Origin: Hydrogenophaga sp.
GTDB lineage: Bacteria > Pseudomonadota > Gammaproteobacteria > Burkholderiales > Burkholderiaceae_C
Direction: 5' to 3'
Assembly (NCBI RefSeq): GCF_026125785.1
Contig: NZ_JAHCKL010000007.1
Location: forward strand, 62,001-126,000
DNA length: 64,000 bases
Position 1 is the stretch's first letter. Each line of letters opens with the position of its first letter. The notes under the pieces were generated by a model. It did not search any database. It saw only the letters and a program-made list of their open reading frames with translations, and was not told the DNA's origin. This document shows, in pieces, positions 18,452 through 28,908 of the stretch. The position numbers were made by a program, and so were the translations under genes.

Positions 18452-18817
18452 TCAGAACTGCAGACCGGCTTCACGGGCCGCATCTGCCAGGGCTTTCACC
18501 CGGCCGTGGTAGGCAAAACCGGAGCGATCGAAGGCCACCTTCTCAATGCCGACGGCCTTCGCCTTTTCCGCAATGCGCTTGCCGATGATGGCTGCAGCAG
18601 CGGCGTTGCCGCCCTTGCCAGCGCCACCGATCTGGGCGCGCACTTCGGCTTCTGCCGTGGAAGCGGAAGCCAGCACGCGCGAGCCGTCGTCGGAGATGAC
18701 ACTGGCGTAGATGTGCAGGTTGGTGCGGTTCACCGTCAGGCGCACGGCGCCTTGCTGGGCGATGCGAATGCGCGTTTGACGGGCGCGGCGCAGACGTTGC
18801 TCTTTTTTGGTCAACAT
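18452..18817 (-). CDS. rplR: 50S ribosomal protein L18
   Basis: 121 residues, basic N-terminus [16 protein letters not shown] and the conserved [21 protein letters not shown]-terminus. L18 binds 5S rRNA with L5. Normal length and order. Confidence 0.98.
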   Translation of the reverse strand: MLTKKEQRLRRARQTRIRIAQQGAVRLTVNRTNLHIYASVISDDGSRVLASASTAEAEVRAQIGGAGKGGNAAAAAIIGKRIAEKAKAVGIEKVAFDRSGFAYHGRVKALADAAREAGLQF

Positions 18818-18828
18818 GATCCTGGTCC

Positions 18829-19362
18829 TTATTTCTTCTTGGTTTCCTTGATCACGACCTTCTCATCCGCGTAGCGGATGCCCTTGCCCTTGTAGGGCTC
18901 GGGAGGGCGAACGGCTCGCACTTCGGACGCGATCTGGCCCACACGTTGGCGGTCCGAGCCCTTGATCACGATCTCGGTCGGCGTCGGAGTTTCCACCTTG
19001 ATGCCGGCGGGCATGTCCATCACCACGGGATGGGAGAAACCCACCGTGAGGTTCAGCTTGGCGCCCTGCGCCTGGGCCTTGTAACCCACGCCGAGCAGCG
19101 TCAGCTTCTTTTCAAAGCCCTTGCTCACACCTTGAACCATGTTGTTCACCAGCTGACGCATGGTGCCCGACATGGCATTGGCTTCGCGCGACTCGTCCAC
19201 GGGGACAAAGCTCAGCACGCCGCTCTTGTTTTCCACCTTGACCAGCGCGTTTTGCGCCAGGGCCAGGGCGCCCAGCGTGCCCTTGACACTGATCTGGTCG
19301 TCTTTGACGGCGACTTCCACCCCAGCAGGGACGGCAACCGGCAGTTTTCCAATACGTGACAT
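18829..19362 (-). CDS. rplF: 50S ribosomal protein L6
   Basis: 177 residues starting [17 protein letters not shown] after GAGGAGAA; a longer upstream frame is not family-like. Two repeated L6 domains are present, ending [20 protein letters not shown]6 sits near the sarcin-ricin loop. Confidence 0.98.
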   Translation of the reverse strand: MSRIGKLPVAVPAGVEVAVKDDQISVKGTLGALALAQNALVKVENKSGVLSFVPVDESREANAMSGTMRQLVNNMVQGVSKGFEKKLTLLGVGYKAQAQGAKLNLTVGFSHPVVMDMPAGIKVETPTPTEIVIKGSDRQRVGQIASEVRAVRPPEPYKGKGIRYADEKVVIKETKKK

Positions 19363-19384
19363 TAATTTCTCCTCAATGCCCGCA

Positions 19385-19780
19385 TCAGGCGACGTAACAC
19401 AGGACTTCGCCACCGACACCGGTAGCGCGCGCCTTGCGGTCGGTCATCACACCCTGGGGCGTCGTGACGATGGCCACGCCCAGGCCGTTCTGGACCTGGG
19501 GAATGGCGTTGCGGCCACGGTAGACACGCAGGCCAGGGCGGCTCACGCGCTCGATGCGTTCGATCACGGGACGGCCGGCGTAGTACTTGAGGGCAATCTC
19601 GAGTTCGCTCTTGCCGTCGGCGTTCTTGACCTGGAAACCGTCGATGTAACCCTCGTCCTTCAGGACCTGGGCGATCGCGGCCTTGACCTTGGAAGCCGGC
19701 ATCGACACGCTGGCCTTTTCGACCATCTGCGCGTTGCGGATGCGGGTCAACATGTCAGCGATAGGATCACTCATGCTCAT
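19385..19780 (-). CDS. rpsH: 30S ribosomal protein S8
   Basis: 131 residues, [18 protein letters not shown] at the N-terminus and [20 protein letters not shown] near the C-terminus. In E. coli S8 is the translational repressor of the spc operon by binding near the rplE start; whether that site exists here was not established. ATG two codons in (19774) is an alternative start. Confidence 0.98.
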   Translation of the reverse strand: MSMSDPIADMLTRIRNAQMVEKASVSMPASKVKAAIAQVLKDEGYIDGFQVKNADGKSELEIALKYYAGRPVIERIERVSRPGLRVYRGRNAIPQVQNGLGVAIVTTPQGVMTDRKARATGVGGEVLCYVA

Positions 19781-19798
19781 TTGTGGTTCTCCTAGGGC

Positions 19799-20104
19799 TT
19801 ACCAGCTGGCTTTGGTGATGCCGGGGATCTCGCCGGCGAACGCCATCTCGCGCACCTTGGCACGGGCCAGGCCGAAGTGGTTGAAAGTGCCGCGCGGACG
19901 GCCCGTGATCTCGCAGCGGTTGCGCTGGCGGGTCGGGTTCGAGTTGCGGGGCAGTTTCTGCAGTGCCAGACGGGCAGCATCGCGCTCTTCTTCCGAGCGC
20001 TTGGCGTCCTTGGCGGTGGACTTCAGTTCGTTGTATTTCTTGGCGAACTTGGCGGCGAGCTTCTCGCGCTTGAGTTCACGTTGGAGTAGTGCTTGTTTAG
20101 CCAC
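19799..20104 (-). CDS. rpsN: 30S ribosomal protein S14
   Basis: 101 residues starting at GTG (read as [16 protein letters not shown]) preceded by GAGGTGG; this gives the exact S14 N-terminus. It is the long, zinc-free form: the C-terminal [20 protein letters not shown] has a single Cys, not the CxxC pair. Lies between rplE and rpsH. Confidence 0.97.
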   Translation of the reverse strand: MAKQALLQRELKREKLAAKFAKKYNELKSTAKDAKRSEEERDAARLALQKLPRNSNPTRQRNRCEITGRPRGTFNHFGLARAKVREMAFAGEIPGITKASW

Positions 20105-20112
20105 GCGCCACC

Positions 20113-20652
20113 TCAGTTCTTGAACGGGAAACGGAAACCAGCCAGAAGAGCCTTGCACTCTTCATCGCTCTTGGCGGTCGTCGTGATGCTGATGTTGAGG
20201 CCGCGCAGTGCATCGACCTTGTCGTACTCGATCTCGGGGAAGATGATCTGTTCCTTGACGCCAACGTTGTAGTTGCCGCGGCCGTCGAATGAGCGGCCCG
20301 AGATACCACGGAAGTCGCGCACGCGGGGCAGCGCCACGGTGACGAAGCGATCCAGGAATTCGTACATGCGGGCGCCGCGCAGGGTCACCATGCAGCCGAT
20401 GGCCTGCTGCTCGCGGATCTTGAAGCCCGCGATGGCCTTGCGGGCCTTGGTCACCACCGGCTTCTGGCCAGCGATCTTGGTCAGGTCACCCACGGCGTTG
20501 TCCATGACCTTCTTGTCGGCCACGGCTTCGCTCACGCCCATGTTGAGCGTGATCTTGGTGATGCGCGGCACCTGCATGGTCGACTTGTAGCCGAACTTCT
20601 TCACGAGGTCGGGCGCGATGGTGTCCCGGTAAACATCTTGCAAACGTGCCAT
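20113..20652 (-). CDS. rplE: 50S ribosomal protein L5
   Basis: 179 residues starting [10 protein letters not shown]. This ATG is 7 bases after AAGGTGG; another ATG two codons upstream is only one base from it and is less likely. The core [20 protein letters not shown] and [16 protein letters not shown] are diagnostic. L5 contacts 5S rRNA and the P-site tRNA. In E. coli this start region is where S8 acts. Confidence 0.98.
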   Translation of the reverse strand: MARLQDVYRDTIAPDLVKKFGYKSTMQVPRITKITLNMGVSEAVADKKVMDNAVGDLTKIAGQKPVVTKARKAIAGFKIREQQAIGCMVTLRGARMYEFLDRFVTVALPRVRDFRGISGRSFDGRGNYNVGVKEQIIFPEIEYDKVDALRGLNISITTTAKSDEECKALLAGFRFPFKN

Positions 20653-20654
20653 GG

Positions 20655-20975
20655 TCATGCCACCTTGATTTCTTCGCCGCTGGACTTGTAGACGCGCACT
20701 TTCTTGCCGTCTGCCAGAAGCTTGATGCCCACGCGATCCGCCTTGCCCGTGGCACCATTGAAAATGGCCACATTGGACTGGTGGATGGGCATGCTTTTTT
20801 CGATGATGCCGCCGGTTTCGCCCTTGGCGGGGTTCGGCTTGGCGTGCTTCTTGACGATGTTCACGCCTTCGACAACCACGCGGTCTTCGCTGCTGCGAAG
20901 CACAACCTTGCCGCGCTTGCCCTTGTCGCGCCCGGCAATCACGATGACTTCATCGCCACTACGAATCTTGTTCAT
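20655..20975 (-). CDS. rplX: 50S ribosomal protein L24
   Basis: 106 residues with the N-terminal KOW motif ([20 protein letters not shown]). L24 initiates large-subunit assembly near the tunnel exit. It ends 2 bases before the rplE start; the stop lies inside the rplE ribosome-site spacer, so the two are translationally linked. Confidence 0.98.
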   Translation of the reverse strand: MNKIRSGDEVIVIAGRDKGKRGKVVLRSSEDRVVVEGVNIVKKHAKPNPAKGETGGIIEKSMPIHQSNVAIFNGATGKADRVGIKLLADGKKVRVYKSSGEEIKVA

Positions 20976-20984
20976 GATGATTCC

Positions 20985-21353
20985 TCAGAGAACCTCGGGG
21001 GCCAGCGACACGATCTTCATGAACTTCTCGGTGCGCAGCTCGCGCGTCACCGGGCCGAAGATGCGGGTGCCGATGGGCTCCAGCTTGGCGTTGAGCAACA
21101 CAGCCGCGTTGCCATCGAATTTGATGAGGGCGCCGTCCTGGCGGCGAATGCCCTTGGCGGTGCGCACGACCACGGCGTTGTAGACCTCGCCCTTCTTGAC
21201 GCGGCCACGGGGAGCGGCTTCCTTGATGGAAACCTTGATGACGTCGCCCACACTGGCGTAACGACGCTTGGAGCCGCCGAGCACCTTGATGCACATCACG
21301 GACTTGGCACCCGTGTTGTCGGCAACATCGAGTCGAGATTGCGTTTGAATCAT
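20985..21353 (-). CDS. rplN: 50S ribosomal protein L14
   Basis: 122 residues: [20 protein letters not shown] and the conserved [22 protein letters not shown]. It is the first gene of this spc operon; rpsQ (S17) and the S10 operon, usually just upstream, are absent and glpD is there instead. A 158-base leader separates it from a good promoter. Confidence 0.98.
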   Translation of the reverse strand: MIQTQSRLDVADNTGAKSVMCIKVLGGSKRRYASVGDVIKVSIKEAAPRGRVKKGEVYNAVVVRTAKGIRRQDGALIKFDGNAAVLLNAKLEPIGTRIFGPVTRELRTEKFMKIVSLAPEVL

Positions 21354-21511
21354 TTGATTTAAGTCCCAACTTGAATCCTTCCGGCCACCACGGCTGGAAG
21401 CGATCAGTCTTGGGCCCGTCGTCGAAGGCGGACCCGGCTTGGTGCCAGCTCCAGCCCCTCTTCGGTGGGCAGATAGCTTTCCACAGTCTTCGCCTTTTCA
21501 AGCGAAGCCGC

Positions 21512-21542
21512 ATAGTATGGCACGGCTTTCGCCCGCTGTCAA
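21512..21542 (-). promoter_or_regulatory. Sigma70-type promoter for the spc operon
   Basis: Minus strand: a perfect -35 TTGACA (21537-21542) with CATACT 17 bases on (21514-21519), or the adjacent TACTAT at 19. The -35 overlaps the glpD TGA stop codon. Transcripts would start near 21505 and carry a leader of about 150 bases before rplN. The predicted strength fits a ribosomal operon that is not joined to the S10 genes. Confidence 0.7.
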
Positions 21543-23107
21543 TGGCTCGGCAAGTAGTGCTGACAAAGCGCCAGGAAAGCGGGCAGTTCGGGGTCTTGGC
21601 CGAGTTCGTCCTGCAGGATGGCGGCCACCGCCGGCGCCATGCGCGCCGCCTCGCGCGCATCCAGGAACAGCGCTCGCCAGCGCCGGGCCAGGACGTCCTC
21701 GACTGTCTGGGCGAACTCCACACGGGCGGTATGGCGCACCATGGCCTCATTGAGACCCATGCCCAGTTCGTTGCCCAGGCCCTGGCATTGCTGCACCTCG
21801 GCCCACTCGGACCCGAAGAGATGCAGGCCAGGCGGCGCATGCAGCGGCATGGTGGGCAGGCCGGTCGGGCCGGCGCCCACCAGACGGTGCGCCTCGGTTC
21901 GCCCTCCGGGGCGGCGTGGCAGCAAACCGCCGACGAAACACCGCTCCAGGACGTCCTCGGCCATGGCACGGTAGGTGGTCCACTTGCCCCCCGTGACCGT
22001 GACCAGACCATTGGCATCGGTGACGATGGTGTGCTCCCGCGACAGGGCCTGGGTGCTGCCCTCCGCCGCTTCGGGCGGCGCCACCAGGGGCCGAAGCCCT
22101 ACCCAGACACTGCGGATGTCGCTGCGTTGCACGGGCCGAGCCAGCACCCGGGCGGCTTCGTCCAGGATGAACGCCAGTTCCTCCTCAAAGGCATCGGGTT
22201 CGCGAGGCAGGTCCCGGCGTGGCGTATCGGTGGTCCCCAGCACCAGCTTGCCCAGCCAGGGCACGGCGAACAGCACGCGTCCATCGCGCGTACGGGGCAC
22301 GAGCAGAGCGTGCCCCCCAGGCATGAAGTCGCGATCGACCACGATATGGACCCCTTGGCTGGGACTGACCATATGGGAAGGCGTTCCCTGCCGGGACGAA
22401 GGCCGCGTGCGGTCGCGCAGGCTGTCGACCCAGACCCCGGTGGCGTTGACCACGCAGCGCGCCCGCAAGGGAAATGTGGATCCAGTGCGGCGGTCCATCA
22501 CCGTCAATGTGGAAACGGCGTCGTCTGTGCGCTCCACCGCCGTCACCTCGGCGTAGTTCAGCACGCGCGCGCCGGCCGCTTCGGCACTGCGCGCCAGCGC
22601 TAGCGCCAGACGGGCGTCGTCGAACTGGCCGTCCCAGTAGCGCACCCCGCCTCGCAGGCCCTCGGTCTGCACACCGGGCAAGGCCCGCACGGTCTGCGCG
22701 CGACCCAGGAGTTCGGTGCGCCCCAGGCCGGCATGGCCAGCCATGAGGTCATAGACCTTGAGCCCCAGGCCATAAAAAGGTGTCTGCCACCAGCGGTACG
22801 AGGGCATGACAAAGGGCAGCGGCTGTGCCAGGTGCGGGGCGATGCGCAGCACCGCGGCGCGCTCGGCCAGCGCCTCGCGCACCAGCGCGATATTGCCTTG
22901 CGCCAGGTAGCGCACGCCGCCGTGCAGGAGCTTGGTGGAGCGCGAGGAGGTGCCCCCCGCGAAGTCATGCGACTCCAGCAGCGCCACGGAGAACCCGCGC
23001 AGGGCCGCATCCAGTGCCACGCCCAGGCCGGTGGCGCCCCCCCCGACCACGGCCAGATCCACCACGTCCAGGCGGGAAAAGGCGTCCAGGAGGAAAGAGC
23101 GCTTCAT
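21539..23107 (-). CDS. glpD: Aerobic glycerol-3-phosphate dehydrogenase
   Basis: 522 residues. FAD-dependent, membrane-associated enzyme oxidising sn-glycerol-3-phosphate to dihydroxyacetone phosphate with electrons to quinone. The N-terminal dinucleotide fold VVGGGATGLGVALDAALRG binds FAD; FAGGTSSRSTKLLHGGVRYL is the family signature. ATG (MKRSFLLDAF) was chosen over an upstream TTG; neither has a strong ribosome site. It is divergent from glpR, with candidate GlpR half-sites between. Its stop overlaps the spc promoter. Confidence 0.95.
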   Translation of the reverse strand: MKRSFLLDAFSRLDVVDLAVVGGGATGLGVALDAALRGFSVALLESHDFAGGTSSRSTKLLHGGVRYLAQGNIALVREALAERAAVLRIAPHLAQPLPFVMPSYRWWQTPFYGLGLKVYDLMAGHAGLGRTELLGRAQTVRALPGVQTEGLRGGVRYWDGQFDDARLALALARSAEAAGARVLNYAEVTAVERTDDAVSTLTVMDRRTGSTFPLRARCVVNATGVWVDSLRDRTRPSSRQGTPSHMVSPSQGVHIVVDRDFMPGGHALLVPRTRDGRVLFAVPWLGKLVLGTTDTPRRDLPREPDAFEEELAFILDEAARVLARPVQRSDIRSVWVGLRPLVAPPEAAEGSTQALSREHTIVTDANGLVTVTGGKWTTYRAMAEDVLERCFVGGLLPRRPGGRTEAHRLVGAGPTGLPTMPLHAPPGLHLFGSEWAEVQQCQGLGNELGMGLNEAMVRHTARVEFAQTVEDVLARRWRALFLDAREAARMAPAVAAILQDELGQDPELPAFLALCQHYLPSH

Positions 23108-23162
23108 GGCGAAATGAGAAAAAGACAAGCAGGATGGAACCGTTCGTTATGCTAACGCCGAA

Positions 23163-23232
23163 ATGTTCGTTTATGTTCGTTTTCATTCGGTATTTACCCT
23201 AAAGCCAGGAAAAGGCACATCCGTTATGTTCG
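23163..23232. promoter_or_regulatory. Candidate GlpR operator half-sites
   Basis: ATGTTCG occurs at 23163, 23173 and 23226 in one orientation, the first two exactly 10 bp apart (one helical turn). CATTCGG and GTTCGTTATG nearby are weaker matches. ATGTTCG is the half-site of the E. coli GlpR operator. The location between divergent glpD and glpR is where a repressor of both would act. Confidence 0.55.
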
Positions 23233-23257
23233 AGGGTCCTTCCTGCCAGCCGCTCCC

Positions 23258-24040
23258 ATGAATCTCAATCCTCGCCATACCCAGTTGCTCGACGAAGTGC
23301 GCGCTCACGGTCCACAAAGCATCGAGGCATTGGCCGAGCGCTTTGGCGTCACGCTGCAGACCGTGCGGCGTGACGTGCAGCGCCTGGCGGAAGCCGGCCT
23401 GCTCTCCCGCTTCCACGGCGGCGTCCGCCTGCCGGGCTCCACCACGGAGAACATCGCCTACCGCCAACGCCAGGCCATGCAGGCCGAAGCCAAGTCGCGC
23501 ATCGCGCGGGCGGTGGCGAGCCGGGTGCCCAACGGTTGCTCGCTGATCATGAACATCGGCACCACCATCGAGGCCGTGGCACGTGAATTGCAGCACCACC
23601 GCGGCCTGCGCGTGATCACGAACAATCTGCACATTGCTTCGCTCATGAGCACCTATCCCGAATGCGAAGTGATCGTTGCCGGCGGCCAGGTGCGCAGTGC
23701 CGACCAGGGCATCGTCGGCGAAGCCACGGTGGACTTCATGCGCCAGTTCAAGGTCGACATCGGTCTCATCGGCATCAGCGGCATCGAGGCCGACGGGACG
23801 CTGCGCGATTTCGACTACCGCGAGGTCAAGGTGGCCAGCACCATCGTCCAGCAGTCGCGCGAAGTCTGGCTGGCGGTCGACCACAGCAAGTTCAATCGGC
23901 CAGCGATGGTGGAACTGGCCCGGCTGGATGACCTGGACGTGCTGTTCACCGACCAGCCCCCTCCGGCCCCGTTCGGTGAACTGCTCGCCCAAGGCGACGT
24001 GGAATGCATGGTGGCCAGCGAGCCCTCAGGGCACGCCTGA
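23258..24040 (+). CDS. glpR: DeoR-family repressor of glycerol-3-phosphate metabolism
   Basis: 260 residues. The N-terminal DeoR helix-turn-helix (about 5-60) contains [29 protein letters not shown]. The C-terminal sugar-phosphate sensor domain (about 75-250) has the [18 protein letters not shown] and [21 protein letters not shown] segments seen in GlpR. It lies 25 bases before glpK and diverges from glpD, so it likely represses both, with glycerol-3-phosphate as inducer. The start is preceded by a weak ribosome site. Confidence 0.93.
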   Translation: MNLNPRHTQLLDEVRAHGPQSIEALAERFGVTLQTVRRDVQRLAEAGLLSRFHGGVRLPGSTTENIAYRQRQAMQAEAKSRIARAVASRVPNGCSLIMNIGTTIEAVARELQHHRGLRVITNNLHIASLMSTYPECEVIVAGGQVRSADQGIVGEATVDFMRQFKVDIGLIGISGIEADGTLRDFDYREVKVASTIVQQSREVWLAVDHSKFNRPAMVELARLDDLDVLFTDQPPPAPFGELLAQGDVECMVASEPSGHA

Positions 24041-24065
24041 TCCGTTCAAACCGGAAAACCGAAAA

Positions 24066-25559
24066 ATGACCTACTTGCTGGCCCTGGATCAGGGCACCTC
24101 CAGCTCACGCAGCATCGTCTTCGACCGCCAGGGCCGCGTGGTGGCCATGGCGCAACGTGAATTTCCGCAGATATACCCTCAGCCAGGCTGGGTCGAGCAC
24201 GACCCGATGGCGCTGTGGCAGACGCAGCTGGAGACCGCCAGAGAGGTGCTGAAGAAGGCGGGACTGAGCGCGGACCGCATGGCCGGTGTGGGCATCACCA
24301 ACCAGCGGGAGACCACCCTGCTGTGGAACCGGGCCACCGGCACGCCGGTGGGCAACGCCATCGTCTGGCAGGACCGTCGCACCGAGCCGTTGTGCGCGGA
24401 GCTGCGCGAGCGGGGCCATGAGGAGACCATCCGCAGCAAGACAGGTTTGCGCATCGACGCGTACTTCTCCGGCACCAAGCTGCGCTGGATGCTGGATCAC
24501 ATCCCGCAGGCGCGCGCGCAAGCCGAACGTGGGGAACTGGCTTTCGGAACGGTGGACACCTGGCTGATCTGGCGGCTCACGCAGGGACGGCGTCACGTCA
24601 CGGATTTCAGCAATGCGTCGCGCACCCTGCTCTTCAATGTGCACGAGCGCCGTTGGGACGAGGAGCTGATGACCTTGCTCGACATTCCGCCCAGCCTGAT
24701 GCCCGAAGTGCTGCCATCGAGCGCGGCCTTCGGTCGCATGGATGCCCAATGGCTGGGCGCCCCGCTGGACATCGGTGGCGTGGCCGGCGACCAGCAAAGT
24801 GCCCTGTTCGGCCAGGCCTGCTTCCAGGCCGGCATGGCCAAGAACACCTATGGCACCGGCTGCTTCATGCTGATGCACACCGGCGAGCGTTTCCAGACCA
24901 GCCAGAACGGCCTGGTCACGACCGCTGCCGCCCAGGTCGGCGGTGCGCCGCAGTATGCGCTGGAGGGGAGCGTGTTCATCGGTGGCGCGGTGGTGCAGTG
25001 GCTGCGCGACGGCCTGAGCGCCATCCGTTCCAGCAGCGAAGTGCAAGCCCTGGCCGAGAGCGTGCCAGACGCGGGCGGCGTGGTGCTGGTGCCAGCCTTC
25101 ACCGGGCTGGGCGCGCCGTACTGGCAACCCGATGCGCGCGGCAGCATCACGGGCATCTCGCGTGGCACCACCATGGCCCACATCGCTCGCGCGGCACTGG
25201 AGAGCATCGCCTTCCAGAGCGCCGCCCTGCTGGGGGCCATGGGTCGGGATGCGGTGGCTACGGGCGGCGTGCCGGTGAGCGAGTTGCGGGTGGACGGCGG
25301 CGCCTGCGTGAACAACCTGCTGATGCAGTTCCAGGCCGACCTGCTGGGCATTCCCGTGGTGCGACCAGAGGTGATCGAGACCACCGCGCTGGGCGCGGCC
25401 TACCTGGCGGGCCTGCATGCGGGCGTGTACCGCGGCACCGAGGAACTGGAAGCGCAATGGCGCGCCGAGCGCCGCTTCGAGCCGGCCATGCCGCGCGATC
25501 AGGCGCTGGAGAAGATGGCGCTGTGGGAGCGCGCCGTGCGCCAGACCACCGCACCCTGA
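24066..25559 (+). CDS. glpK: Glycerol kinase
   Basis: 497 residues, FGGY family. It phosphorylates glycerol to sn-glycerol-3-phosphate with ATP. N-terminal [17 protein letters not shown] is the phosphate-1 motif, [16 protein letters not shown] and VWQDRRT contact glycerol, and [17 protein letters not shown] holds the catalytic Asp. The C-terminal [20 protein letters not shown] is the adenosine motif. No glpF facilitator gene lies nearby. Confidence 0.97.
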   Translation: MTYLLALDQGTSSSRSIVFDRQGRVVAMAQREFPQIYPQPGWVEHDPMALWQTQLETAREVLKKAGLSADRMAGVGITNQRETTLLWNRATGTPVGNAIVWQDRRTEPLCAELRERGHEETIRSKTGLRIDAYFSGTKLRWMLDHIPQARAQAERGELAFGTVDTWLIWRLTQGRRHVTDFSNASRTLLFNVHERRWDEELMTLLDIPPSLMPEVLPSSAAFGRMDAQWLGAPLDIGGVAGDQQSALFGQACFQAGMAKNTYGTGCFMLMHTGERFQTSQNGLVTTAAAQVGGAPQYALEGSVFIGGAVVQWLRDGLSAIRSSSEVQALAESVPDAGGVVLVPAFTGLGAPYWQPDARGSITGISRGTTMAHIARAALESIAFQSAALLGAMGRDAVATGGVPVSELRVDGGACVNNLLMQFQADLLGIPVVRPEVIETTALGAAYLAGLHAGVYRGTEELEAQWRAERRFEPAMPRDQALEKMALWERAVRQTTAP

Positions 25560-25589
25560 ACACGCGGCGGCAAGGGCGACAATAGCCGC

Positions 25590-26414
25590 ATGAACACGCC
25601 TTCCTCTTCCACCATCACTTTCATCGGCGGCGGCAACATGGCCAGCGCCATCCTTGGCGGCCTGCTGAACCAGGGTCAATCCGCCGGCTCGCTGCAAGTG
25701 ATCGAACCCTGGGACGAGCAGCGCGCGCGGTTGCTGCAGCAGTTCCCTGGCATCCACGTGGTGCCGCAGGCTGGGCCTGGCCTGCGGCCCTCGGCCCTGG
25801 TGGTGTGGGCGGTCAAGCCCCAGACCTTCAAGGAAGCCGCACTGGCCAGCGCACCGCACCTCGGCACAGCCCTGCACCTGAGCGTGGCCGCCGGCATCAC
25901 CAGCGAGAGCATCGCCACCTGGCTGGGGACGCAGCGCATCGTGCGCGCCATGCCCAATACGCCGGCACTGGTCGGGCTGGGCATGACCGGGTTGTTCGCG
26001 CGTACGGGCGCGACAGCGGACGATCGCGCGCAGGTGGAAACGGTGATCAAGACCACGGGCGACCTCGTCTGGGTTGATGCCGAGGCACAACTGGACGCAG
26101 TCACCGCCCTCTCCGGCTCAGGACCGGCCTACGTGTTCTACTTCCTGGAAGCCATGCGCGATGCTGGCGCGCGCATGGGCCTGACACCAGAAATCGCCTA
26201 TCGGCTGGCGCTGGGCACCTTCGTCGGCGCCTCCACGCTGGCGCAGCGCTCGGACGACCCGCCGCAGGTGCTGCGCGAGCGCGTCACATCCAAGGGCGGC
26301 ACGACCTATGCGGCGCTCACGTCCATGGAGTCGGCGGGCGTGAAGGCAAAGTTCGAGGAAGCGCTGTTCGCCGCGCAGAAGCGCGCCGAGGAACTCGGCC
26401 GCGAATTCGGCTAG
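25590..26414 (+). CDS. proC: Pyrroline-5-carboxylate reductase
   Basis: 274 residues. Catalyses the last step of proline synthesis, reducing pyrroline-5-carboxylate with NADPH. The N-terminal Rossmann motif [16 protein letters not shown] binds the nucleotide; [17 protein letters not shown] and [20 protein letters not shown] are family signatures in the dimeric helical domain. Starts 30 bases after glpK, so it may be co-transcribed. Its stop overlaps the stop of convergent ubiA in a CTAG. Confidence 0.97.
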   Translation: MNTPSSSTITFIGGGNMASAILGGLLNQGQSAGSLQVIEPWDEQRARLLQQFPGIHVVPQAGPGLRPSALVVWAVKPQTFKEAALASAPHLGTALHLSVAAGITSESIATWLGTQRIVRAMPNTPALVGLGMTGLFARTGATADDRAQVETVIKTTGDLVWVDAEAQLDAVTALSGSGPAYVFYFLEAMRDAGARMGLTPEIAYRLALGTFVGASTLAQRSDDPPQVLRERVTSKGGTTYAALTSMESAGVKAKFEEALFAAQKRAEELGREFG

Positions 26415-27289
26415 GACAAGGGCAGGCCCAGCACCACGCCGGCGAACACGGTGAAGCCCAGCCAGTGGTTGAGCCGGAAGGCCTTGAAGCAGCCCTCGCG
26501 CGTGCGGCCCCGGATCATGGCGAAGTGCCAGACCACCTGGACCAGCGCGGCCACCAAAGCCGCCCCCCAGACCCAGGGATTCAGGCGCGCCCACAGCGCG
26601 AGCGTCCAGACCCCGAGAAACACCAGGTAGAACGCCGTGACGGCGGCGACATCGGCGCGCCCCAGCGTGATAGCCGAGGTCTTCATGCCGATGCGCAGAT
26701 CGTCGTCGCGGTCCACCATGGCGTACTCGGTGTCGTAGGCCAGCACCCAGAACAGATTGCCCAGCAGCAGCAGCCACGCCAGGACCGGGACTTCGCCCCG
26801 CACGGCGGCAAAGGCCATGGGAATGCCGAAGCTGAAGGCCACACCCAACACCGCCTGCGGCATGGACACGATCCGCTTGGCAAAGGGGTAGGCCAGGGTT
26901 ATGGCCAGGGCCGCGAAGGACATGGCCACGGTGAGCAGGTTGGTGGTGAGTACCAGCGCGAAGGCCGCCAGTGCCAGCACCGCGCCCACAGCGAGCGCTT
27001 CGCGCGTGGACACCCTGCCCGAGGTGACGGGCCGCTGCGCGGTGCGCTTGACATGGCGGTCGAAATCGCGATCGGCCACATCGTTGACGCAGCAGCCCGC
27101 GCTGCGCATGAGAATGGTGCCCAGCACGAACACCACCAGCAGATGCCAGCCGGGGAATCCACCGGCCGCCACCCACAATGCGGCCAGCGTCGGCCACAGC
27201 AGCAGCAGCCAGCCGGCCGGCCGGTTCCAGCGGATCAGGTCGAGGTACAGCGCCAGTCGCGACGGCGCGGGGGACGCGGCGACAGCCAT
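26411..27289 (-). CDS. ubiA: 4-hydroxybenzoate polyprenyltransferase
   Basis: 292 residues from ATG ([21 protein letters not shown]). Inner-membrane prenyltransferase of ubiquinone synthesis attaching the isoprenoid tail to 4-hydroxybenzoate. Both Asp-rich magnesium/diphosphate sites are visible: NDVADRDFD (about 66-74) and [12 protein letters not shown]. Eight or nine hydrophobic segments. It begins 10 bases after dps and probably shares its transcript. A longer upstream frame overlaps dps and is unlikely. Confidence 0.96.
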   Translation of the reverse strand: MAVAASPAPSRLALYLDLIRWNRPAGWLLLLWPTLAALWVAAGGFPGWHLLVVFVLGTILMRSAGCCVNDVADRDFDRHVKRTAQRPVTSGRVSTREALAVGAVLALAAFALVLTTNLLTVAMSFAALAITLAYPFAKRIVSMPQAVLGVAFSFGIPMAFAAVRGEVPVLAWLLLLGNLFWVLAYDTEYAMVDRDDDLRIGMKTSAITLGRADVAAVTAFYLVFLGVWTLALWARLNPWVWGAALVAALVQVVWHFAMIRGRTREGCFKAFRLNHWLGFTVFAGVVLGLPLS

Positions 27290-27299
27290 CTCGCGCGGC

Positions 27300-27806
27300 T
27301 CAGTCCTCAAGCAGGGAACGCAGCATCCAGGCAGTCTGCTCATGCACCGTCAGGCGCTGCGTCAGCAAGTCGGCGGTGGGCTCATCGCCAGCCTTGTCGG
27401 CCAGGGGAAACAGGCCGCGCGCGGTGCGTGCCACGGCCTCATGGCCGGTGACCAGGATGCGCACCATCTCCAATGCCTTGGGCGGTACGCCTGGCGCGTC
27501 GGGCACCGAGGCGAGCTTGCCGAACTGGGCATAGGAGCCCGGCGCGGCATGCCCGAGGGAGCGGATGCGTTCGGCGATCGGGTCGACCGCATTCCAGAGT
27601 TCGGTGTACTGGGTCATGAACATCGCGTGCAGCGTGTTGAACATGGGGCCGGTCACATTCCAGTGGAAGTTGTGCGTGGTCAGGTACAGCGTGTAGGTAT
27701 CGGCCAGCAGGTGCGACAGCCCCTTGGCGATGGCGGCGCGGTCTTTCTCGCTGATGCCGATGTTGATGGCAGGGGCGGCGGATGCCTTGGCAGGGGACTT
27801 GGCCAT
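27300..27806 (-). CDS. dps: Dps-family DNA-protecting ferritin
   Basis: 168 residues with start after TGGAGAA. The Dps ferroxidase ligands between subunits are visible in [43 protein letters not shown] and D/E positions of the DPSBacillus signature. The N-terminus carries a short Lys/Ala tail ([13 protein letters not shown]) that may bind DNA. It oxidises and stores iron using peroxide. It lies directly downstream of oxyR, its usual activator. Confidence 0.95.
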   Translation of the reverse strand: MAKSPAKASAAPAINIGISEKDRAAIAKGLSHLLADTYTLYLTTHNFHWNVTGPMFNTLHAMFMTQYTELWNAVDPIAERIRSLGHAAPGSYAQFGKLASVPDAPGVPPKALEMVRILVTGHEAVARTARGLFPLADKAGDEPTADLLTQRLTVHEQTAWMLRSLLED

Positions 27807-27858
27807 GGTGTTCTCCAGAAAAAAGGTCAATGAAGGCGGAAAAAGTCTACCCAGAACG

Positions 27859-28818
27859 TCACGACAGACGTTTGACGCCGGGCAACTCGCAGGCATAAAT
27901 GGCATTGCGCAGTTCGGCGATGGCCTCGTAGCGCGTGAAGCTGCGGCGCCAGGCCAGCACCACGCGGCGCGTGGGCGCATCGCCTTCGAAGGGCAGGTAA
28001 CGCACGTACGACGAATCGCCGAAGTCCTGCCCGGGCGAGGTGGCGCCATCGATCGCCGAGGGCGGGACCGACAGGCGCGGCACCAGCGTCACGCCCATGC
28101 CGGCGGCCACCATGTGCTTGATGGTTTCCAGCGACGAGCCTTCGAAACTCTTGCGTATGCCTTCGGTGTCGTTCGAAAAGCGCGCGAACTCAGGACAGAC
28201 CTCCAGCACATGGTCGCGGAAGCAGTGCCCTGTGCCCAGCAGCAGCATGGTCTCCCGCTTGAGCTCTTCCGCCGTGATGTGGCTCTTGCTCGCCAGCGGA
28301 TGGGTGTGCGGCACCGCGGCCATGAAGGGCTCATCGTAGAGCGGCGCGATGGCCAGGTTGGTGTCCGGGAAAGGCTCAGCCAGCACGGCGCAGTCGATCT
28401 CGCCCAGGCGCAACTGCTCCAGCAGCTTGACGGTGAAGTTTTCCTGCAGCATCAGCGGCATCTGCGGGGTGCGGTCGATCACATGGCGCACCAGGTCGGG
28501 CAGCAAGTAGGGGCCGATGGTGTAGATCACACCCAGCCGCAGCGGACCGGCCAGCGGGTCCTTGCCGCGCTTGGCGATTTCCTTGATGGCCGCGGCCTGC
28601 TCCAGCACGGTCTGGGCCTGGCGCACGATCTCTTCACCCAGCGGCGTGACGCTGATCTCGGCCGCGTTGCGCTCGAAGATCTTGAGTTCGAGCTCCTCTT
28701 CCAGCTTCTTGATCGCCACCGACAGCGTCGGCTGCGAGACGAAGCAGGCCTCGGCCGCCTTGCCAAAGTGCTTCTCGCGTGCGACGGCGACGATGTACTT
28801 GAGTTCGGTGAGCGTCAT
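27859..28818 (-). CDS. oxyR: Hydrogen peroxide-sensing regulator OxyR
   Basis: 319 residues, LysR family. The N-terminal helix-turn-helix ([22 protein letters not shown]) starts at the standard position; an upstream extension is not homologous. The effector domain holds [12 protein letters not shown], the peroxide-sensing Cys pair spaced nine apart as in E. coli C199/C208. It is followed 52 bases later by dps and then ubiA on the same strand, so a peroxide-response unit is likely. Confidence 0.96.
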   Translation of the reverse strand: MTLTELKYIVAVAREKHFGKAAEACFVSQPTLSVAIKKLEEELELKIFERNAAEISVTPLGEEIVRQAQTVLEQAAAIKEIAKRGKDPLAGPLRLGVIYTIGPYLLPDLVRHVIDRTPQMPLMLQENFTVKLLEQLRLGEIDCAVLAEPFPDTNLAIAPLYDEPFMAAVPHTHPLASKSHITAEELKRETMLLLGTGHCFRDHVLEVCPEFARFSNDTEGIRKSFEGSSLETIKHMVAAGMGVTLVPRLSVPPSAIDGATSPGQDFGDSSYVRYLPFEGDAPTRRVVLAWRRSFTRYEAIAELRNAIYACELPGVKRLS

Positions 28819-28908
28819 GGGGATATTGTGCGCCCGGAGCGGGAACACCCAAAGAGCAGCGTCTTGCACCGCCTGGAGCTTGAACCCGCGCGACCACCGG
28901 CGCAGCGG

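Noticed and set aside
24105-26090. Minus-strand open frame of about 661 codons
   Set aside because: Antisense to glpK and proC; no domain and no ribosome site.
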